Positions 15,679-25,992 of a stretch of 64,000 bases of DNA are shown here, piece by piece. How positions within the stretch are numbered: position 1 is the stretch's first letter; each line of letters starts with the position of its first letter. Location: NCBI RefSeq assembly GCF_018998565.1, contig NZ_JAHNZO010000039.1, positions 1 through 64,000 on the forward strand, written 5' to 3'. The translations under genes and the position numbers were made by a program. This DNA is from Paenibacillus oleatilyticus (GTDB taxonomy: Bacteria; Bacillota; Bacilli; Paenibacillales; NBRC-103111). The notes below the pieces were generated by a model. The model worked only from the letters and a program-made list of their open reading frames with translations, did not search any database and was not told the DNA's origin.

Positions 15679-17232
15679 TTACTTCACATTGTTGCGGACA
15701 ATGACGCCTTCCTTCTTGTTGTAGCGCTCCGTCGCTTCCTTGATAACTTCGTTGCCGCCTTTGGTTTTGTATTCTTCGATGACCTTCGGCCAATCGGAGA
15801 TCGGCTCTTTGCCGTAGATCATTTTGACCATATGGTCGATGATCAGCTTCGGCGCCGTATCGGTCGTCGGCATCAGATCCGGGTATTTGGCGAACGCATT
15901 CAGCGTCGGCGTGAATTCGATCGTGCCGAGTCCTTCTTTGGCCAGCACCGTATCGAACGCTTTGGCCAAGTCCTTGCCGTCCTGAGACAAGGAGGCGCGG
16001 AGCTTGTTGATGGTAATGTCGTGCGTCCACCACAGATTGCTGCGGAAGCCCTCTTCGTCCACTTCTTCTTTCGTTTGCGGGAATTTGTACTTGATCTGCC
16101 CGTTCTCGACGGTGTAATTCTCGCCTTCCACCCCGATGCTGAAAAACTTCTCCGCTTCGTCGGTCAGCATCCAGTCCAAAAATTTGACGATGCCGATCGC
16201 CGTTTCCTTCTTTACATTATTGTTGATATACAATGCGGTGGACAAGGAGCCGTACAGAAGATGACCGCCGTATCCTTCCGGACCTTTCGGCGACGGAATA
16301 ATATCTATTTTGGCCTCGGGCACGACCTTCTTCACCTTGGTCCGGTAGTTGGCCATCCCTTCCGCATTGGCGGACCACATGCCGACTTTACCGGCCTCGA
16401 TATTTTTGCCATAGTCGGTTGATGTCACCGTTGCAAAATCTTTCGGAATCAAGCCTTCGTCGAACATCGTTTTGTAGGCTTGAAGCGCCTTCGTCATATT
16501 TTCCACGTCAAAAAATTTCGGAACGACCTGTCCGTCCTGCAGCTCGAACTGGGAACCGATCACGTCGTAAGAGCCGAAAATCGTATCGGCATACTTGAAT
16601 TTTTCCCGGATCTGGTACGGATTCTCGACGCCGAGCTTTTTCATCGCGCGCATCACGTTCAGCATGTCCTCGACCGTCTTCGGTGCAGGAAGGCCGGTTT
16701 TCTCCAGCAGGTCCGTACGGATGAACAGCGCGCGCCGCGACGGATTGGACAGCCACGCCGGCACGGCGTAAATTTTGCCCTGGTAGCTGACCTCGTCCCA
16801 GGCCTGCTTCGGCACCTGCTTCATCAGATTCGGCGCATATTCTTTCAGCAGATCGTCCAGCGGCATGAACAGCCCAGCCTCCACCGAGCCGGACATCGCC
16901 TTGCTGTTGACGCTGCTGCCTTGAACCACGTCGGGGATGTCGTTGCCTGCGAACATGACGGCCATTTTCTGGTCGAATTCCTTGAGCGGGAGGAAGCGAA
17001 TATCCATGTCTACGTTCGCCAGCTTCTCCAGCTTTTTCACCCATTTGTCTTCGTTAATATTTGGCGAGCTTTCCGCATACGCATTGCCGCTCGTGTTCAG
17101 CGAAATGGTAAACTTCGTTGGCCCCTGCTTCCCGTCGGCGCCCGGCGCTTCGCCTTCATTCTTGCCGCCGCCGCATCCGGCTGCCGTGACCGCCAGCGAA
17201 CCGACCAGCACCGTACTGATGAGCTTTTTCAA
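15679..17232 (-). CDS. ABC importer solute-binding lipoprotein (carbohydrate, LplA/YtcQ type)
   Basis: A 517-aa family 1 extracellular solute-binding protein. The N terminus LKKLISTVLVGSLAVTAAGC is a lipoprotein signal with the lipid-bearing Cys in TAAGC, followed by a flexible GGGKNEGEAPG linker. The start is a TTG at 17232, with GAAGGGG about 6 nt before it; the ATG at 17307 would put extra residues before the signal peptide. Downstream of the two LplB/LplC-type permeases, so it supplies the substrate to them. Family members bind oligosaccharides or their derivatives; the exact sugar is unknown. Confidence 0.9.
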   Translation of the reverse strand: MKKLISTVLVGSLAVTAAGCGGGKNEGEAPGADGKQGPTKFTISLNTSGNAYAESSPNINEDKWVKKLEKLANVDMDIRFLPLKEFDQKMAVMFAGNDIPDVVQGSSVNSKAMSGSVEAGLFMPLDDLLKEYAPNLMKQVPKQAWDEVSYQGKIYAVPAWLSNPSRRALFIRTDLLEKTGLPAPKTVEDMLNVMRAMKKLGVENPYQIREKFKYADTIFGSYDVIGSQFELQDGQVVPKFFDVENMTKALQAYKTMFDEGLIPKDFATVTSTDYGKNIEAGKVGMWSANAEGMANYRTKVKKVVPEAKIDIIPSPKGPEGYGGHLLYGSLSTALYINNNVKKETAIGIVKFLDWMLTDEAEKFFSIGVEGENYTVENGQIKYKFPQTKEEVDEEGFRSNLWWTHDITINKLRASLSQDGKDLAKAFDTVLAKEGLGTIEFTPTLNAFAKYPDLMPTTDTAPKLIIDHMVKMIYGKEPISDWPKVIEEYKTKGGNEVIKEATERYNKKEGVIVRNNVK

Positions 17233-17377
17233 GTCGAACCCCTTCTTTCGCTTAAAAAGTATGTGTATGTTGCCTAAGTCAAATGATAGCGATTTCAAAG
17301 CGAACATAGAATTGGCTAACTTATTATGACGATGTGTTTTTTTACGATGGGACGAGTTCTGCCACCGGAAAGAAAGG

Positions 17378-18247
17378 TCACGATTTGATCGAGCCGATCA
17401 GCATCCCTTTGACAAAATAGCGCTGAAGAAACGGATAGATCATCATGATCGGAATCGTCGCCACCGTAATAATCGCCATTTTGATGCCCTCGGGGGACGT
17501 ATTCGTAAGCTGCGACAGCTGATCGGACGAGCCGAAGAAGTCGGTAATGACGATTTCGCGCAAGCGGACCTGCAGCGGATAAAGCGCCCGGTTATTAATA
17601 TAATACAAGGCATTGGAGTACGTATTCCAGTGCGACACCGCGTAGAACAGGCCCATGGTCGCCATCGCCGGCTTGGACAACGGAAGCACGATGCTCCACA
17701 CGATCCGCATTTCACCGCAGCCGTCCATCCGGCCGCAATCGATCAGCTCGTTCGGCAGGTTGACGAAGAAGGAACGCATGACGAACAAATTATACGCGCT
17801 GATGGCGCTCGGGATTATCAACGCCCATACCGTATCCAGCAGGTGCAAATTTTTGACCAGCAAATAGTTCGGAATCAGCGGCGCCTGAAAAATCAACGTG
17901 ATGAGCACCATAAGCAGCACGTACGTGCGGCCCGCATATTCCGGCCGCGACAGCGGGTAAGCGAGCGCCGCGGTAGCGATCAGATTGATGACCGTTCCGA
18001 CGACGGTAATGAACAGGCTGACCGAGAAGGAGCGCCAGACGGAGGCGTCTTTTAAGATCAGCTGGTAATTTTCCAGCGTGAATTGTACGGGCCAAAGCGT
18101 CACCTGCCCGCTGTTGATCGCGGCGTCGGCGCTGAGCGATTGGGCGACCACGTGAAGCAGCGGCAGGATCATCGTCGCCGCAAGAATCGTAAGCACAACA
18201 TAGTTCAATACCGAGAATGCCCGGCCAGCCGGAGTTATATGATTCAT
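17378..18247 (-). CDS. Sugar ABC transporter permease, LplC/YtcP family
   Basis: A 289-aa inner-membrane permease with six predicted helices. The EAA loop that docks the ATPase reads ELIDCGRMDGCGEMRIVWSI followed by VLPLSKP, with Cys replacing the usual Ala residues. The C terminus ...YFVKGMLIGSIKS is typical of LplC-type subunits. It lies 16 bp after the partner permease. No ATPase gene is present nearby, so the importer must use a shared ATPase of the MsmX kind (inference). Confidence 0.92.
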   Translation of the reverse strand: MNHITPAGRAFSVLNYVVLTILAATMILPLLHVVAQSLSADAAINSGQVTLWPVQFTLENYQLILKDASVWRSFSVSLFITVVGTVINLIATAALAYPLSRPEYAGRTYVLLMVLITLIFQAPLIPNYLLVKNLHLLDTVWALIIPSAISAYNLFVMRSFFVNLPNELIDCGRMDGCGEMRIVWSIVLPLSKPAMATMGLFYAVSHWNTYSNALYYINNRALYPLQVRLREIVITDFFGSSDQLSQLTNTSPEGIKMAIITVATIPIMMIYPFLQRYFVKGMLIGSIKS

Positions 18248-18263
18248 CTGCGTTTCCCCCGCC

Positions 18264-19220
18264 CTAATATAGTCCTTGTCCGGTCGCTTTGCGGCTCAGC
18301 GCATTGCCAAGCATGATCAACGCCAGTCCGACGACCGATTTGAACAGCCCGATCGCGGTCGTGAAGCTGTATTGCCGCCCCACCAGGCCGACCCGGTAGA
18401 TGTAAGTATCCATAATATCCCCCGATCCTTCGTTCAGCGAGTTAAGGAACACATAGACCCGCTCGAACCCGAAGTCGAGAAAATTGCCGATATGCAGCAG
18501 GAACAAGATGACGATGGTCGGCATAATTGTCGGAATCGTAATCGATATCGTCTGCCGCCAGCGGCTCGCGCCGTCCATGACGGCCGCCTCGTACATTTCC
18601 GGATTGACCCCGGCCAGCGCCGCCAAATAGACAATCGTTCCCCAGCCGCTGTCCTTCCAGATGCCCGAGCCGACCAAAATGCCGCGGATGTACGAATCTT
18701 CGCCCAAGAAATAAATCGGATCGATCCCGAACAAGCCGAGCACATGATTGACGACCCCTGTCGTCGGAGACAAAATGCCGATCGCAATCCCGCCGACGAT
18801 GACCCACGACAAGAAGTGCGGCATGTACACCACCGTCTGAATAATCCGCTTGTACATCAGCAGCCTCATTTCATTCAACAGCAGCGCCAGCACGATCGGA
18901 AACGGAAAAGCGAAGATCAAATCATAAAAGCCGATCAATATGGTGTTCTTCAAAATTCGCAAAAATTCGTCATACGCGAACATCCGCTGAAAATTTTCAA
19001 GCCCGATCCACGGACTCCCCGTAATTCCTTTAAAAATGTTGTAGTTTTGAAACGCCATGACCGAGCCCATTAAGGGGACGTATTTGAACAAGACGAAATA
19101 TAAAATGCTGGGCAGCGAAAGGATATAAATGGCCTTGTACTTCTTCATCAGTCTCCACGTTTCCCGGGCCCGCGACGGTTTAACCTCGGAACGAACCGCC
19201 CTCTCCAGCTTGGCTTCCAT
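18264..19220 (-). CDS. Sugar ABC transporter permease, LplB family
   Basis: A 318-aa permease with six helices. Family features are the LPSILYFVLFKYVPLMGSVM first helix, the FAFPFPIVLALLLNEM segment and an EAA loop EMYEAAVMDGASRWRQTISI followed by TIPTIMPT. It is the first gene of the importer operon (LplB, LplC, lipoprotein). The upstream gap to phoU contains no other gene. Confidence 0.93.
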   Translation of the reverse strand: MEAKLERAVRSEVKPSRARETWRLMKKYKAIYILSLPSILYFVLFKYVPLMGSVMAFQNYNIFKGITGSPWIGLENFQRMFAYDEFLRILKNTILIGFYDLIFAFPFPIVLALLLNEMRLLMYKRIIQTVVYMPHFLSWVIVGGIAIGILSPTTGVVNHVLGLFGIDPIYFLGEDSYIRGILVGSGIWKDSGWGTIVYLAALAGVNPEMYEAAVMDGASRWRQTISITIPTIMPTIVILFLLHIGNFLDFGFERVYVFLNSLNEGSGDIMDTYIYRVGLVGRQYSFTTAIGLFKSVVGLALIMLGNALSRKATGQGLY

Positions 19221-19321
19221 GCTGCATTCCTCCTTTATGGTTCGATCTTACTATGAGGGGAACTTGTTTCAAATGGAGAAAGTTGCACGGAAGCTGTGTT
19301 TTTTTACGATGGCGTAAAAGC

Positions 19322-19368
19322 AAAAAAAGTCCCGCCCGCGCCTTGGTATAAGCGCGCGGCGGGACTTT
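19322..19368 (-). terminator. Terminator of the pst-phoU operon
   Basis: AAAGTCCCGCC (19326-19336) pairs with GGCGGGACTTT with an inner CGCGC/GCGCG stem. On the minus strand the stem runs into seven T residues. It lies 25 bp after the phoU stop. Confidence 0.85.
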
Positions 19369-19391
19369 CGGCCGAAGCCGTTCGGTATCCG

Positions 19392-20051
19392 CTATACGTT
19401 CAAATCTTTGCGTTTGCCTGTGACCATAAAGATTACGCCTTCTCCGATATTCGTCGAATGATCGGCCACGCGTTCGAGGAAATGGGCGGCCAGCATGAGC
19501 TGGGATAACTGCCTGTTTTTGGCAAAATCCGTGCCCATCAGCATGATGATATCGTTCACGATGACGCTGTACAGCTTGTCGACTTCGTCGTCCTTCTCGG
19601 CCAGCGCCGCAGCCCGGTGAACGTCGCGTTCGGTATAAGCCAGCAGGCTCTCCTGCAGCATATTCTGGGTCAGCTCCGCCATCCGCGGAATGTCTTCGAG
19701 CGGCTTCACCAGCTCTTGGCCGTTCAACCGGATGCAAATTTTGGCGATATCGACGGCATGATCCGCGATGCGTTCCAGATCGGTGGCGATCTTCAGCGCC
19801 ATGCTGATAATCCGCAGATCGCTGGCCATCGGCTGCTGCAGCGCGATCAGCCGCAGCGAATCTTCTTCGATTCTGGCGGTCATCTCGTCGATCTGATCGT
19901 CCTCTTCGATCGTTTGCCGGGCCAAGCTCTCATCCAGCCGCGCAAGGGATTGAACGGCTTGACGGATGAGCCTTGCCACATTGTTGCCCATGTCGAGCAG
20001 GTCTTTTTGAAGCAGGTCCAGCGATTGGTGAAAATTGATCCGGTTGTCCAC
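19392..20051 (-). CDS. phoU: Phosphate signalling protein PhoU
   Basis: A 219-aa all-helical cytoplasmic protein made of two three-helix repeats. Each carries the metal-cluster motif E(D/E)xxIDxMTxxIEE..., seen here as EEDDQIDEMTARIEEDSLRL and later AEKDDEVDKLYSVIVNDIIM. The ERIADHAVDIA and ERVADHSTNIGEGVIFMVTG blocks are family hallmarks. It couples the Pst importer to the PhoR kinase, signalling phosphate sufficiency. Last gene of pstSCAB-phoU, 36 bp after pstB. Confidence 0.95.
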   Translation of the reverse strand: MDNRINFHQSLDLLQKDLLDMGNNVARLIRQAVQSLARLDESLARQTIEEDDQIDEMTARIEEDSLRLIALQQPMASDLRIISMALKIATDLERIADHAVDIAKICIRLNGQELVKPLEDIPRMAELTQNMLQESLLAYTERDVHRAAALAEKDDEVDKLYSVIVNDIIMLMGTDFAKNRQLSQLMLAAHFLERVADHSTNIGEGVIFMVTGKRKDLNV

Positions 20052-20087
20052 GAATAAAGCGCTCCTTTGTCCGAACGGCTGCGGAAC

Positions 20088-20876
20088 TTATCCGAACCGT
20101 CCGGTAATGTAATCTTCCGTCCGTTGGTCGGAAGGCGTGGTAAAAATTTTGTCCGTCTTGTCCGACTCGACCAGCACGCCGTTCAGGAAGAACGAGGTGT
20201 AGTCAGAAATCCGCGCAGCTTGCTGCATGTTATGCGTAACGATGATGATCGTATATTTCTCCTTCAATACCTGCGTCAGCTCTTCGACCTTCAGCGTCGA
20301 GATCGGGTCGAGCGCGGACGTCGGCTCATCCATCAGCAGCACATCCGGCTCGACCGCAAGCAAACGTGCAATGCACAAGCGCTGCTGCTGACCGCCGGAG
20401 AGACCGAGCGCCGACTTGTTCAAGCGGTCCTTGACTTCGTCCCACAGGGCGGCCTGCACCAGGCTGCGCTCGACGATTTCGTCGAGCACGGCTTTTTTCT
20501 TCGTGCCGTGAATCCGAGGGCCGTAAGCGATGTTGTCGTAAATGCTCATCGGAAACGGGTTCGGACGCTGGAACACCATGCCGACCTTCTTGCGCAGGGA
20601 CACGACGTCCGTCTCCGGACCGTAAATATTTTGGCCGTCCACATAGATGTCGCCGGTGATGCGCACGTTGTCGATCAGATCGTTCATCCGGTTCAAGGTG
20701 CGCAGAAAAGTCGATTTCCCGCAGCCGGAAGGGCCGATCAACGCGACGATGGAATTTTGCTCGATCGTCAGCCCGATGTTATGCAGCGCATGATTTTCAC
20801 CGTAATATAAATTTAATTGCTCCACTTTGATTTTATTCGCAACCTTCGGATTCGCGATTGCACTCGCTGTCGCCAT
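20088..20876 (-). CDS. pstB: Phosphate ABC transporter ATPase PstB
   Basis: Hydrolyses ATP to drive phosphate uptake. The 262-aa protein has Walker [10 protein letters not shown], signature [13 protein letters not shown], Walker [14 protein letters not shown] and the H-loop VTHNMQQA. The length and the [14 protein letters not shown] start are typical of PstB. The ATG at 20876 is preferred to 20882 because GGAGGG lies 8 nt before it. It lies immediately after pstA, whose stop codon is adjacent. Confidence 0.96.
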   Translation of the reverse strand: MATASAIANPKVANKIKVEQLNLYYGENHALHNIGLTIEQNSIVALIGPSGCGKSTFLRTLNRMNDLIDNVRITGDIYVDGQNIYGPETDVVSLRKKVGMVFQRPNPFPMSIYDNIAYGPRIHGTKKKAVLDEIVERSLVQAALWDEVKDRLNKSALGLSGGQQQRLCIARLLAVEPDVLLMDEPTSALDPISTLKVEELTQVLKEKYTIIIVTHNMQQAARISDYTSFFLNGVLVESDKTDKIFTTPSDQRTEDYITGRFG

Positions 20877-20878
20877 AG

Positions 20879-21736
20879 TCATTTCCCTCCGGACAATTTT
20901 TTCTGCAGCATACGGCTTGGAATGCCGATTAACAAGTTAAAGATCAGCACGACGATCAACAGCAGCGCGGCGGAGCCTTTGGCAATGTCCTGGGCGTCCG
21001 GCACGATCGCTTCGGATTGGACGTACCACAGATGAACGGACAGCGTCTCGCCCATGCTGAGCGGATTGAAGTCCGGGAAGAAGCGCGATACCGACAGCCC
21101 CGCGGTATAGATCAGAATGGCCGATTCCCCGAGGGCGCGGCCTGCGACGAGCGTGATCCCCGTAATTAAGCTCGGCAGCGAAGCCGGGAGCAGCACCTTG
21201 CGGATCGCCTGCCAGCGGGTGGAGCCAAGCGCAAGCGACGCTTCCCAGTACGATTCCGGAACGGAGCGGATCGCTTCTTCCGTCACCCGCACAAGGACGG
21301 GCAGATTGAGCAGCGACAAGGTGATCGCCCCGCCGATGATGGAAAATTTCAGGCCCATCCAGTTGACGAACAACAGGAAGCCGAACAAACCGAAAACAAT
21401 CGACGGCACGGAAGACAAAGCTTCGACGGAGACGCGCACGATGTCCGTAAACCGGTTCTTTTTCGCATAAATGGCCAGATACACGCCGGCGCCGATACCG
21501 ATCGGCAGCGAGAACAGCAGCGACAAGAACAAAACATAGAAGGAGTTGAACAGCTGCGGTCCTACGCCGCCGCCGGCCATAATCTCCGAAGGCTTGCCGG
21601 TGATGAAATTCCAGTTCAGCATCGGCAGTCCGTCGCCTAAGATCCGGAATAAAAACCAAGCCAGTATCAAAATAATAACAACACCCGTTGCCCAAAAATA
21701 GAGCGTGGCGATCCGGTCTGTCGTTTTACTCGTCAT
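20879..21736 (-). CDS. pstA: Phosphate ABC transporter permease PstA
   Basis: A 285-aa membrane permease with six helices. It carries the PstA motifs [15 protein letters not shown] and [19 protein letters not shown], and the EAA loop [19 protein letters not shown]. It pairs with PstC to form the phosphate channel. Its start overlaps the pstC stop by 4 nt (ATGA), so translation is coupled. Confidence 0.95.
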   Translation of the reverse strand: MTSKTTDRIATLYFWATGVVIILILAWFLFRILGDGLPMLNWNFITGKPSEIMAGGGVGPQLFNSFYVLFLSLLFSLPIGIGAGVYLAIYAKKNRFTDIVRVSVEALSSVPSIVFGLFGFLLFVNWMGLKFSIIGGAITLSLLNLPVLVRVTEEAIRSVPESYWEASLALGSTRWQAIRKVLLPASLPSLITGITLVAGRALGESAILIYTAGLSVSRFFPDFNPLSMGETLSVHLWYVQSEAIVPDAQDIAKGSAALLLIVVLIFNLLIGIPSRMLQKKLSGGK

Positions 21737-22671
21737 TTCACTTCACTCCTCTTTGCGACAATGCGGATGATCAGGATCATGGCCAGCGAGACCAGAAGCA
21801 GCACAAGCGCCATCAGGAACAAGGCGTTGTTCCACGTGCTGCCGTAATGGGTGTTCCCCATGTCCTTGACGATTGCCGTCGTCAGCACGGTAGCGGAGCT
21901 GAGCAGCGAATCCGGCATTTGCGGCGAGTTGCCGATGACCATGAATACAGCCATCGTTTCTCCGATTGCTCGTCCCATCCCGAGAATGATCCCGGTCAGA
22001 ATGCCAGGCCGGGCCGCAGGAATAAGCACGCGCCAAATCGTCTGCCAGCGCGTTGCGCCGAGCGCGAGCGAAGCCTCTTCCAGACGGCCGGGCAGCGCCC
22101 GGATCGCGTCCTCGGAGATGGATAGAATCGTCGGCAGAATCATGATCGCCAGAATGATGGCGGCCGGCAAAATCCCGTACCCGAAGCCCTCATTGAACTT
22201 GCCAAGAAACGGAACGATCACCGTAAGACCGATCAAGCCATAGACGACCGACGGAATCCCGACGAACAAGTCGGTCGCCGGACGAAGAATTTCGCGCACC
22301 CACTTTGGCGCGATTTTGGCCATAAAGACCGCACCCGACAGCGCGAGAGGCACCGACAGCAGCACCGACAAGAAGGTCAGCAGCAGCGTGCTGTACAGAA
22401 ACGAGAACGCGCCGAATTTATTTTCCGACGGGGTCCACTCGGTCGAGAAAAAAAACTCTACCGGCGTCACGCCCGAAAAGGTCTTGACTCCTTGCCAACC
22501 GACAAAGACGATGACGGAAAAGATGATGAACGTCACAAGCGAAGCGCTTCCTATAAATATCCATCTCATCATTTGGTCGCTTCTGTTCTGTGCTCTCGTC
22601 CAGCGGTTCATCCGATGCTCCTTCCGCTCTTCCTTTACACTTTCCGTCAGCTGATCGGCAAATGAATTCAT
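21733..22671 (-). CDS. pstC: Phosphate ABC transporter permease PstC
   Basis: A 312-aa permease with six helices and the EAA loop LPGRLEEASLALGATRWQTI. The family segment GVTPVEFFFSTEWTPSENKF follows the first helix. It has a hydrophilic N-terminal extension of about 40 residues. GGGGG about 9 nt before the ATG at 22671 supports this start. Second gene of the pst operon. The 195-bp gap from pstS contains an intrinsic terminator, so permease genes are probably expressed at lower levels than the binding protein. Confidence 0.95.
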   Translation of the reverse strand: MNSFADQLTESVKEERKEHRMNRWTRAQNRSDQMMRWIFIGSASLVTFIIFSVIVFVGWQGVKTFSGVTPVEFFFSTEWTPSENKFGAFSFLYSTLLLTFLSVLLSVPLALSGAVFMAKIAPKWVREILRPATDLFVGIPSVVYGLIGLTVIVPFLGKFNEGFGYGILPAAIILAIMILPTILSISEDAIRALPGRLEEASLALGATRWQTIWRVLIPAARPGILTGIILGMGRAIGETMAVFMVIGNSPQMPDSLLSSATVLTTAIVKDMGNTHYGSTWNNALFLMALVLLLVSLAMILIIRIVAKRSEVK

Positions 22672-22816
22672 CAGCTATTACCCCCTGGTTTGAATAGTTC
22701 CACACGTGTTCCTTAGCTCAAGACCATCATAGAGTACGAATGTAATAACAGAACATGAGAATTGTTAAGGTAATGTAAAAATTGCGCAAGTTTCGACAAA
22801 TCGGCAGACGCGGACA

Positions 22817-22849
22817 TAAAAAAGAGCAGCGACTTTATGCCGCTGCTCT
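22817..22849 (-). terminator. Terminator between pstS and pstC
   Basis: AGAGCAGCG pairs with CGCTGCTCT around ACTTTATGC. On the minus strand the stem is followed by TTTTTT. It lies 17 bp after the pstS stop, upstream of pstC, and would partly uncouple the abundant binding protein from the membrane subunits. Confidence 0.85.
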
Positions 22850-22866
22850 CGTAGATGACTGAATGA

Positions 22867-23796
22867 TTATTTTTTCAACAGGCTGGCCGGAAGGAACTTG
22901 AGCTCCTCGACTTTTTTGTCTTGGAATTCCGGGCTCATGATGTAGTCGATAAATGCTTTCGTTGCGCCTTTAGCTTCACCTTTGGTGTACATATGCTCGA
23001 TGCCGTACAGCGGGTATTTGCCTTCTTTGATCGTCTCTTTGCTGAATGCCACGCCTTCGAATTTCAGAGCTTTCAGCTTGTCGTTAACATAAGGCGTATC
23101 TACGTAACCGATCGCGCCAGTTGTTTGACCAACAGTCGTAGCCATAGCACCGCTGGATTCTTGCGTCACGCCGTCTTTCGTGAAGTCTTTGCCGTCCAGA
23201 ACGATTTTCTTCACGAGCGCACGGGAGCCGGAGCTGTCCGGACGGTGAACGATCGTAATTTTTTGATCTTTACCGCCAACTTCTTTCCAGTTCGTGATTT
23301 TGCCGGAGAAAATATCCGCTGCTTGAGCTTTCGTCAAGTTGTCGATCGTAACGTCTTTGTTCACGATGATGGCAAAAGGCGCAATTGCTACGATGTGGTC
23401 GACAAGACCTTTGTCTTTATATTCCGGGCCGGCTTCGATGTCGGAGTTACCGATATCGGACGTGCCGTCCGCGACGTTTTTAAGACCTGTACCGGAACCG
23501 CCGGCGGTCGGGTTGATCGTGACTTTCGGGTTTTTCTTCATGAACTCGTCCGCAGCCGCTTTAACGAGCGGAAGCAGGGCGCTGGAGCCGGAAGCCGTTA
23601 CCGTACCGGTGATCTCTTCTGTTTTAGCCGGTTGGTCTGCCGGTTTTTTGTCTCCCGTTGTTGCCGTTTTGTCTCCACCTGCTGCCGAATTATTCGGTGC
23701 CGGATCTGTCTTCGTACCGCAAGCGGAAAGAACCCCCAACATTAAGATCGAAACCATGGCCAAGCTTAAACCTTTTTTTGACAGCTGCTTCAACAT
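22867..23796 (-). CDS. pstS: Phosphate-binding lipoprotein PstS
   Basis: High-affinity phosphate receptor, about 309 aa. The signal peptide MLKQLSKKGLSLAMVSILML ends in a lipobox LSAC, then a Thr/Lys/Ala/Pro-rich linker of about 40 residues. The binding fold carries the phosphate-contact motifs TASGSSALLPL, GGSGTGLKNV and RPDSSGSRALVKK. Start chosen at ATG 23796 with GGGAGG 10 nt upstream; longer starts would precede the signal peptide. It is the first gene of the operon, under a PhoP-type box at 23850-23888. Confidence 0.95.
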   Translation of the reverse strand: MLKQLSKKGLSLAMVSILMLGVLSACGTKTDPAPNNSAAGGDKTATTGDKKPADQPAKTEEITGTVTASGSSALLPLVKAAADEFMKKNPKVTINPTAGGSGTGLKNVADGTSDIGNSDIEAGPEYKDKGLVDHIVAIAPFAIIVNKDVTIDNLTKAQAADIFSGKITNWKEVGGKDQKITIVHRPDSSGSRALVKKIVLDGKDFTKDGVTQESSGAMATTVGQTTGAIGYVDTPYVNDKLKALKFEGVAFSKETIKEGKYPLYGIEHMYTKGEAKGATKAFIDYIMSPEFQDKKVEELKFLPASLLKK

Positions 23797-23834
23797 TTCA
23801 GCATGTCCTCCCTTTGTTTTTTGTTTACTAGGAC

Positions 23835-23888
23835 ATCGTACCAACCATTTGTTAAGTGAAAACCATCGGAACGTAAACGGAATGTAAA
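23835..23888 (-). promoter_or_regulatory. PhoP (Pho) box and promoter of pstS
   Basis: On the minus strand TTTACA, TTTACG, a poor repeat (ATGGTT) and TTAACA follow each other at exact 11-bp steps (23883, 23872, 23861, 23850). This is the arrangement of PhoP~P direct repeats known from Bacillus (TT[A/T/C]A[C/T]A). Nine bases later is TACGAT (23835-23840), a likely -10. The same layout recurs upstream of ppk. Confidence 0.8.
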
Positions 23889-23907
23889 AGTTTAAAGCTG
23901 CTAAAAG

Positions 23908-23947
23908 TTAACAATCGTTTTACAAACTTCCGTTTTTCTATTAATAC
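23908..23947 (+). promoter_or_regulatory. Promoter of the chemoreceptor gene, with a possible Pho repeat
   Basis: TTTACA (23919-23924) and TAATAC (23942-23947) are spaced by 17 bp, a good sigma-A promoter. TTAACA at 23908 lies exactly 11 bp before TTTACA, so the -35 doubles as half of a PhoP-like direct repeat. Two repeats are fewer than a full box, so regulation by PhoP is only a possibility. Confidence 0.55.
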
Positions 23948-24009
23948 TTTAGTCCTACACTGGCATCAGAATCGGGATTATTTATAGAAAGAATGAGTGG
24001 AGGGTTTCT

Positions 24010-25968
24010 ATGAAACTAGCAGGCGCTATGACGCTTAGACAGAAGCTGATCGCCGGTTTGTCGGCTATGGTGGTCTTGTTTATGGGCGTTGCGTTATTTA
24101 ACGTAAACCAGATGCAGCGGATCAAAAGCCAATTGGGCGTTCAAAACGAAAAGATGGAGCTCAAACTGATGGCGCTTGAATTGAAGGAAATGGTTCAGGA
24201 GCTTAACATCATCGCCTCCGGTTTGGAGATCTCGAAGAACCCGGACTATATCCCCAAATATAATGAAAAAAGAAAGCTGTACGATCAGATGGTCCAGCGC
24301 ATCGGCGAAACGGCCGATACGGATGAGAAATCCGTCTGGCGGAGCAAGCTGATTCTGCTCACCGGCGAATATACGAATACGTTCGACGTAGCGGCCAAGG
24401 TCGTGCAGGATAAGTCATTGACAAAAACGGACGTCGATAAAAATATGGAGTACCTGTACAATGAATCGCAGCGGATCATGAGCGAAATTTTCACGTATGT
24501 CGATCATTTCTACGTCTCGTATGCAACCGATGCCGCCGCTGCGGTAACGGCGACGCAGGACGGGTTGGACCGAACCGTTGCCGTCATGATCACCGCATTC
24601 GCCCTGGTTGCGGTATGTGTGACCGCTGTCGGCGTCCTTGTCATCCGCTCGTTCACCGGACAGATCCGCCGGCTGCAGCATGCCGTGGGGCGAATCGCGG
24701 ACGGAGACCTGCGGCACAAAATCGGAAGCCGTTCCCGGGACGAGCTCGGGCAGCTCAGCCAAAGCTTCGATCATATGGTCGATCAAGTGCGGGGCATGCT
24801 GCACAGCACGAAGCAGATCGCTTCTTCGTTAGCCGGACATTCGTTTTCGTTCCGGGAATTCTCGGGATCGACGGCGGCCGCCAATCAAGGCATTTTGCGT
24901 GCGATCCAAGACATCTCTACCGGAGCGGAGCAGCAAGCCCATTATTCGGAGCACAGCGCCTACCTCATCGCCAGCTTGGCCGGGGAAATTCGTAAAATCA
25001 ACGAATATACGGATACGATGCAGCGAAAAAGCCGCGAAGCCGCCTTCAATACCCACACCGGTTCCCGGTCGATGGAAGCGCTCAGGCAGTCGGCCGACCG
25101 GTCGGGAGACGTTCTCCGGCAAGTGACCGCCGCGATGGAGACCTTGTCGCAAAGCTCGGCGCAAATCAGCAAAATTGTCGGCACGATTGCAGAAATCGCC
25201 ACGCAAACCAACGTGCTGGCGCTCAATGCGTCCATCGAAGCGGCGCGGGCCGGAGAACACGGCAAAGGCTTCTCCGTCATCGCGGAAGAAGTCCGCCAGC
25301 TCTCTTCGCAAACGGCCGAATCGTCCAAGATGATCGGGCTGATCGTCAAGTCGCTGCAGATCCAAATGAGCGAGATGGAAGCCTCGTTCGAGGAAGCCCG
25401 CCGCTCATTTGACGAGCAGAACGGGAAGATGGAGGAGAGCATGGAAGCGTTCAGCTCGATTCGGTCCTCGATGGACGAGCTTTCCGGCCACATCGGCCAA
25501 ATTCACGAGCTGATCACCGATGCGCAGGAGAAGAACGGCCAGCTCGTCGAAGCCGTGCAGCACGTTGCTGCCATTGCCCAAGAATCCGCGGCGGGCGTGG
25601 AGGAGGTCAATTCGTCGTCGCACCAGCAGGATACGGCCATTCGGCACATCGCTTCGCAGGCGGACGATATGCTTTCGCTATCGCGGCGGCTGTTCGAGGA
25701 AATCGACAAGTTTAAGATGGATGATATTGAGGCGGAGGAAGTGGAGCTCCCCTTATCGCCGGAGATTGATGAAAACCGGGGGCAGAAGGAAGAGGATCGT
25801 GAGGTGAGCCCCGAGGCTAACGGGACGCCTCAAGCGGCCGAGGTCATAGCAGCACCCGTGACATCGGCTGACGCCGGGACGCAAGCCGCGCCTCAAGAGC
25901 AGACGGATTGTAAGAATAACGAAGCCGTTAGCCGGGAAGAAGAGGAGAAAAAGCTGCAGCCGGTTTGA
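24010..25968 (+). CDS. Methyl-accepting chemotaxis protein
   Basis: A 652-aa chemoreceptor. The N terminus holds a transmembrane helix (about residues 15-35), a helical sensor domain of about 150 residues, a second helix (about 195-215) and HAMP (about 217-270). The signalling domain contains the conserved hairpin tip [20 protein letters not shown] followed by [17 protein letters not shown]. After it comes an acidic, Ala/Glu-rich tail of about 80 residues with no CheR pentapeptide that I can see. GGAGGG precedes the ATG. It is divergent from pstS, and its upstream region carries a partial Pho-like repeat; the ligand is unknown. Confidence 0.92.
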   Translation: MKLAGAMTLRQKLIAGLSAMVVLFMGVALFNVNQMQRIKSQLGVQNEKMELKLMALELKEMVQELNIIASGLEISKNPDYIPKYNEKRKLYDQMVQRIGETADTDEKSVWRSKLILLTGEYTNTFDVAAKVVQDKSLTKTDVDKNMEYLYNESQRIMSEIFTYVDHFYVSYATDAAAAVTATQDGLDRTVAVMITAFALVAVCVTAVGVLVIRSFTGQIRRLQHAVGRIADGDLRHKIGSRSRDELGQLSQSFDHMVDQVRGMLHSTKQIASSLAGHSFSFREFSGSTAAANQGILRAIQDISTGAEQQAHYSEHSAYLIASLAGEIRKINEYTDTMQRKSREAAFNTHTGSRSMEALRQSADRSGDVLRQVTAAMETLSQSSAQISKIVGTIAEIATQTNVLALNASIEAARAGEHGKGFSVIAEEVRQLSSQTAESSKMIGLIVKSLQIQMSEMEASFEEARRSFDEQNGKMEESMEAFSSIRSSMDELSGHIGQIHELITDAQEKNGQLVEAVQHVAAIAQESAAGVEEVNSSSHQQDTAIRHIASQADDMLSLSRRLFEEIDKFKMDDIEAEEVELPLSPEIDENRGQKEEDREVSPEANGTPQAAEVIAAPVTSADAGTQAAPQEQTDCKNNEAVSREEEEKKLQPV

Positions 25969-25992
25969 TGCCAAGATCTCGGTAGGCATACG

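Noticed and set aside
15679-19220. Search for an ATPase gene in the sugar importer operon
   Set aside because: None is present; Lpl-type systems normally borrow a shared ATPase, so this is not counted as a defect.
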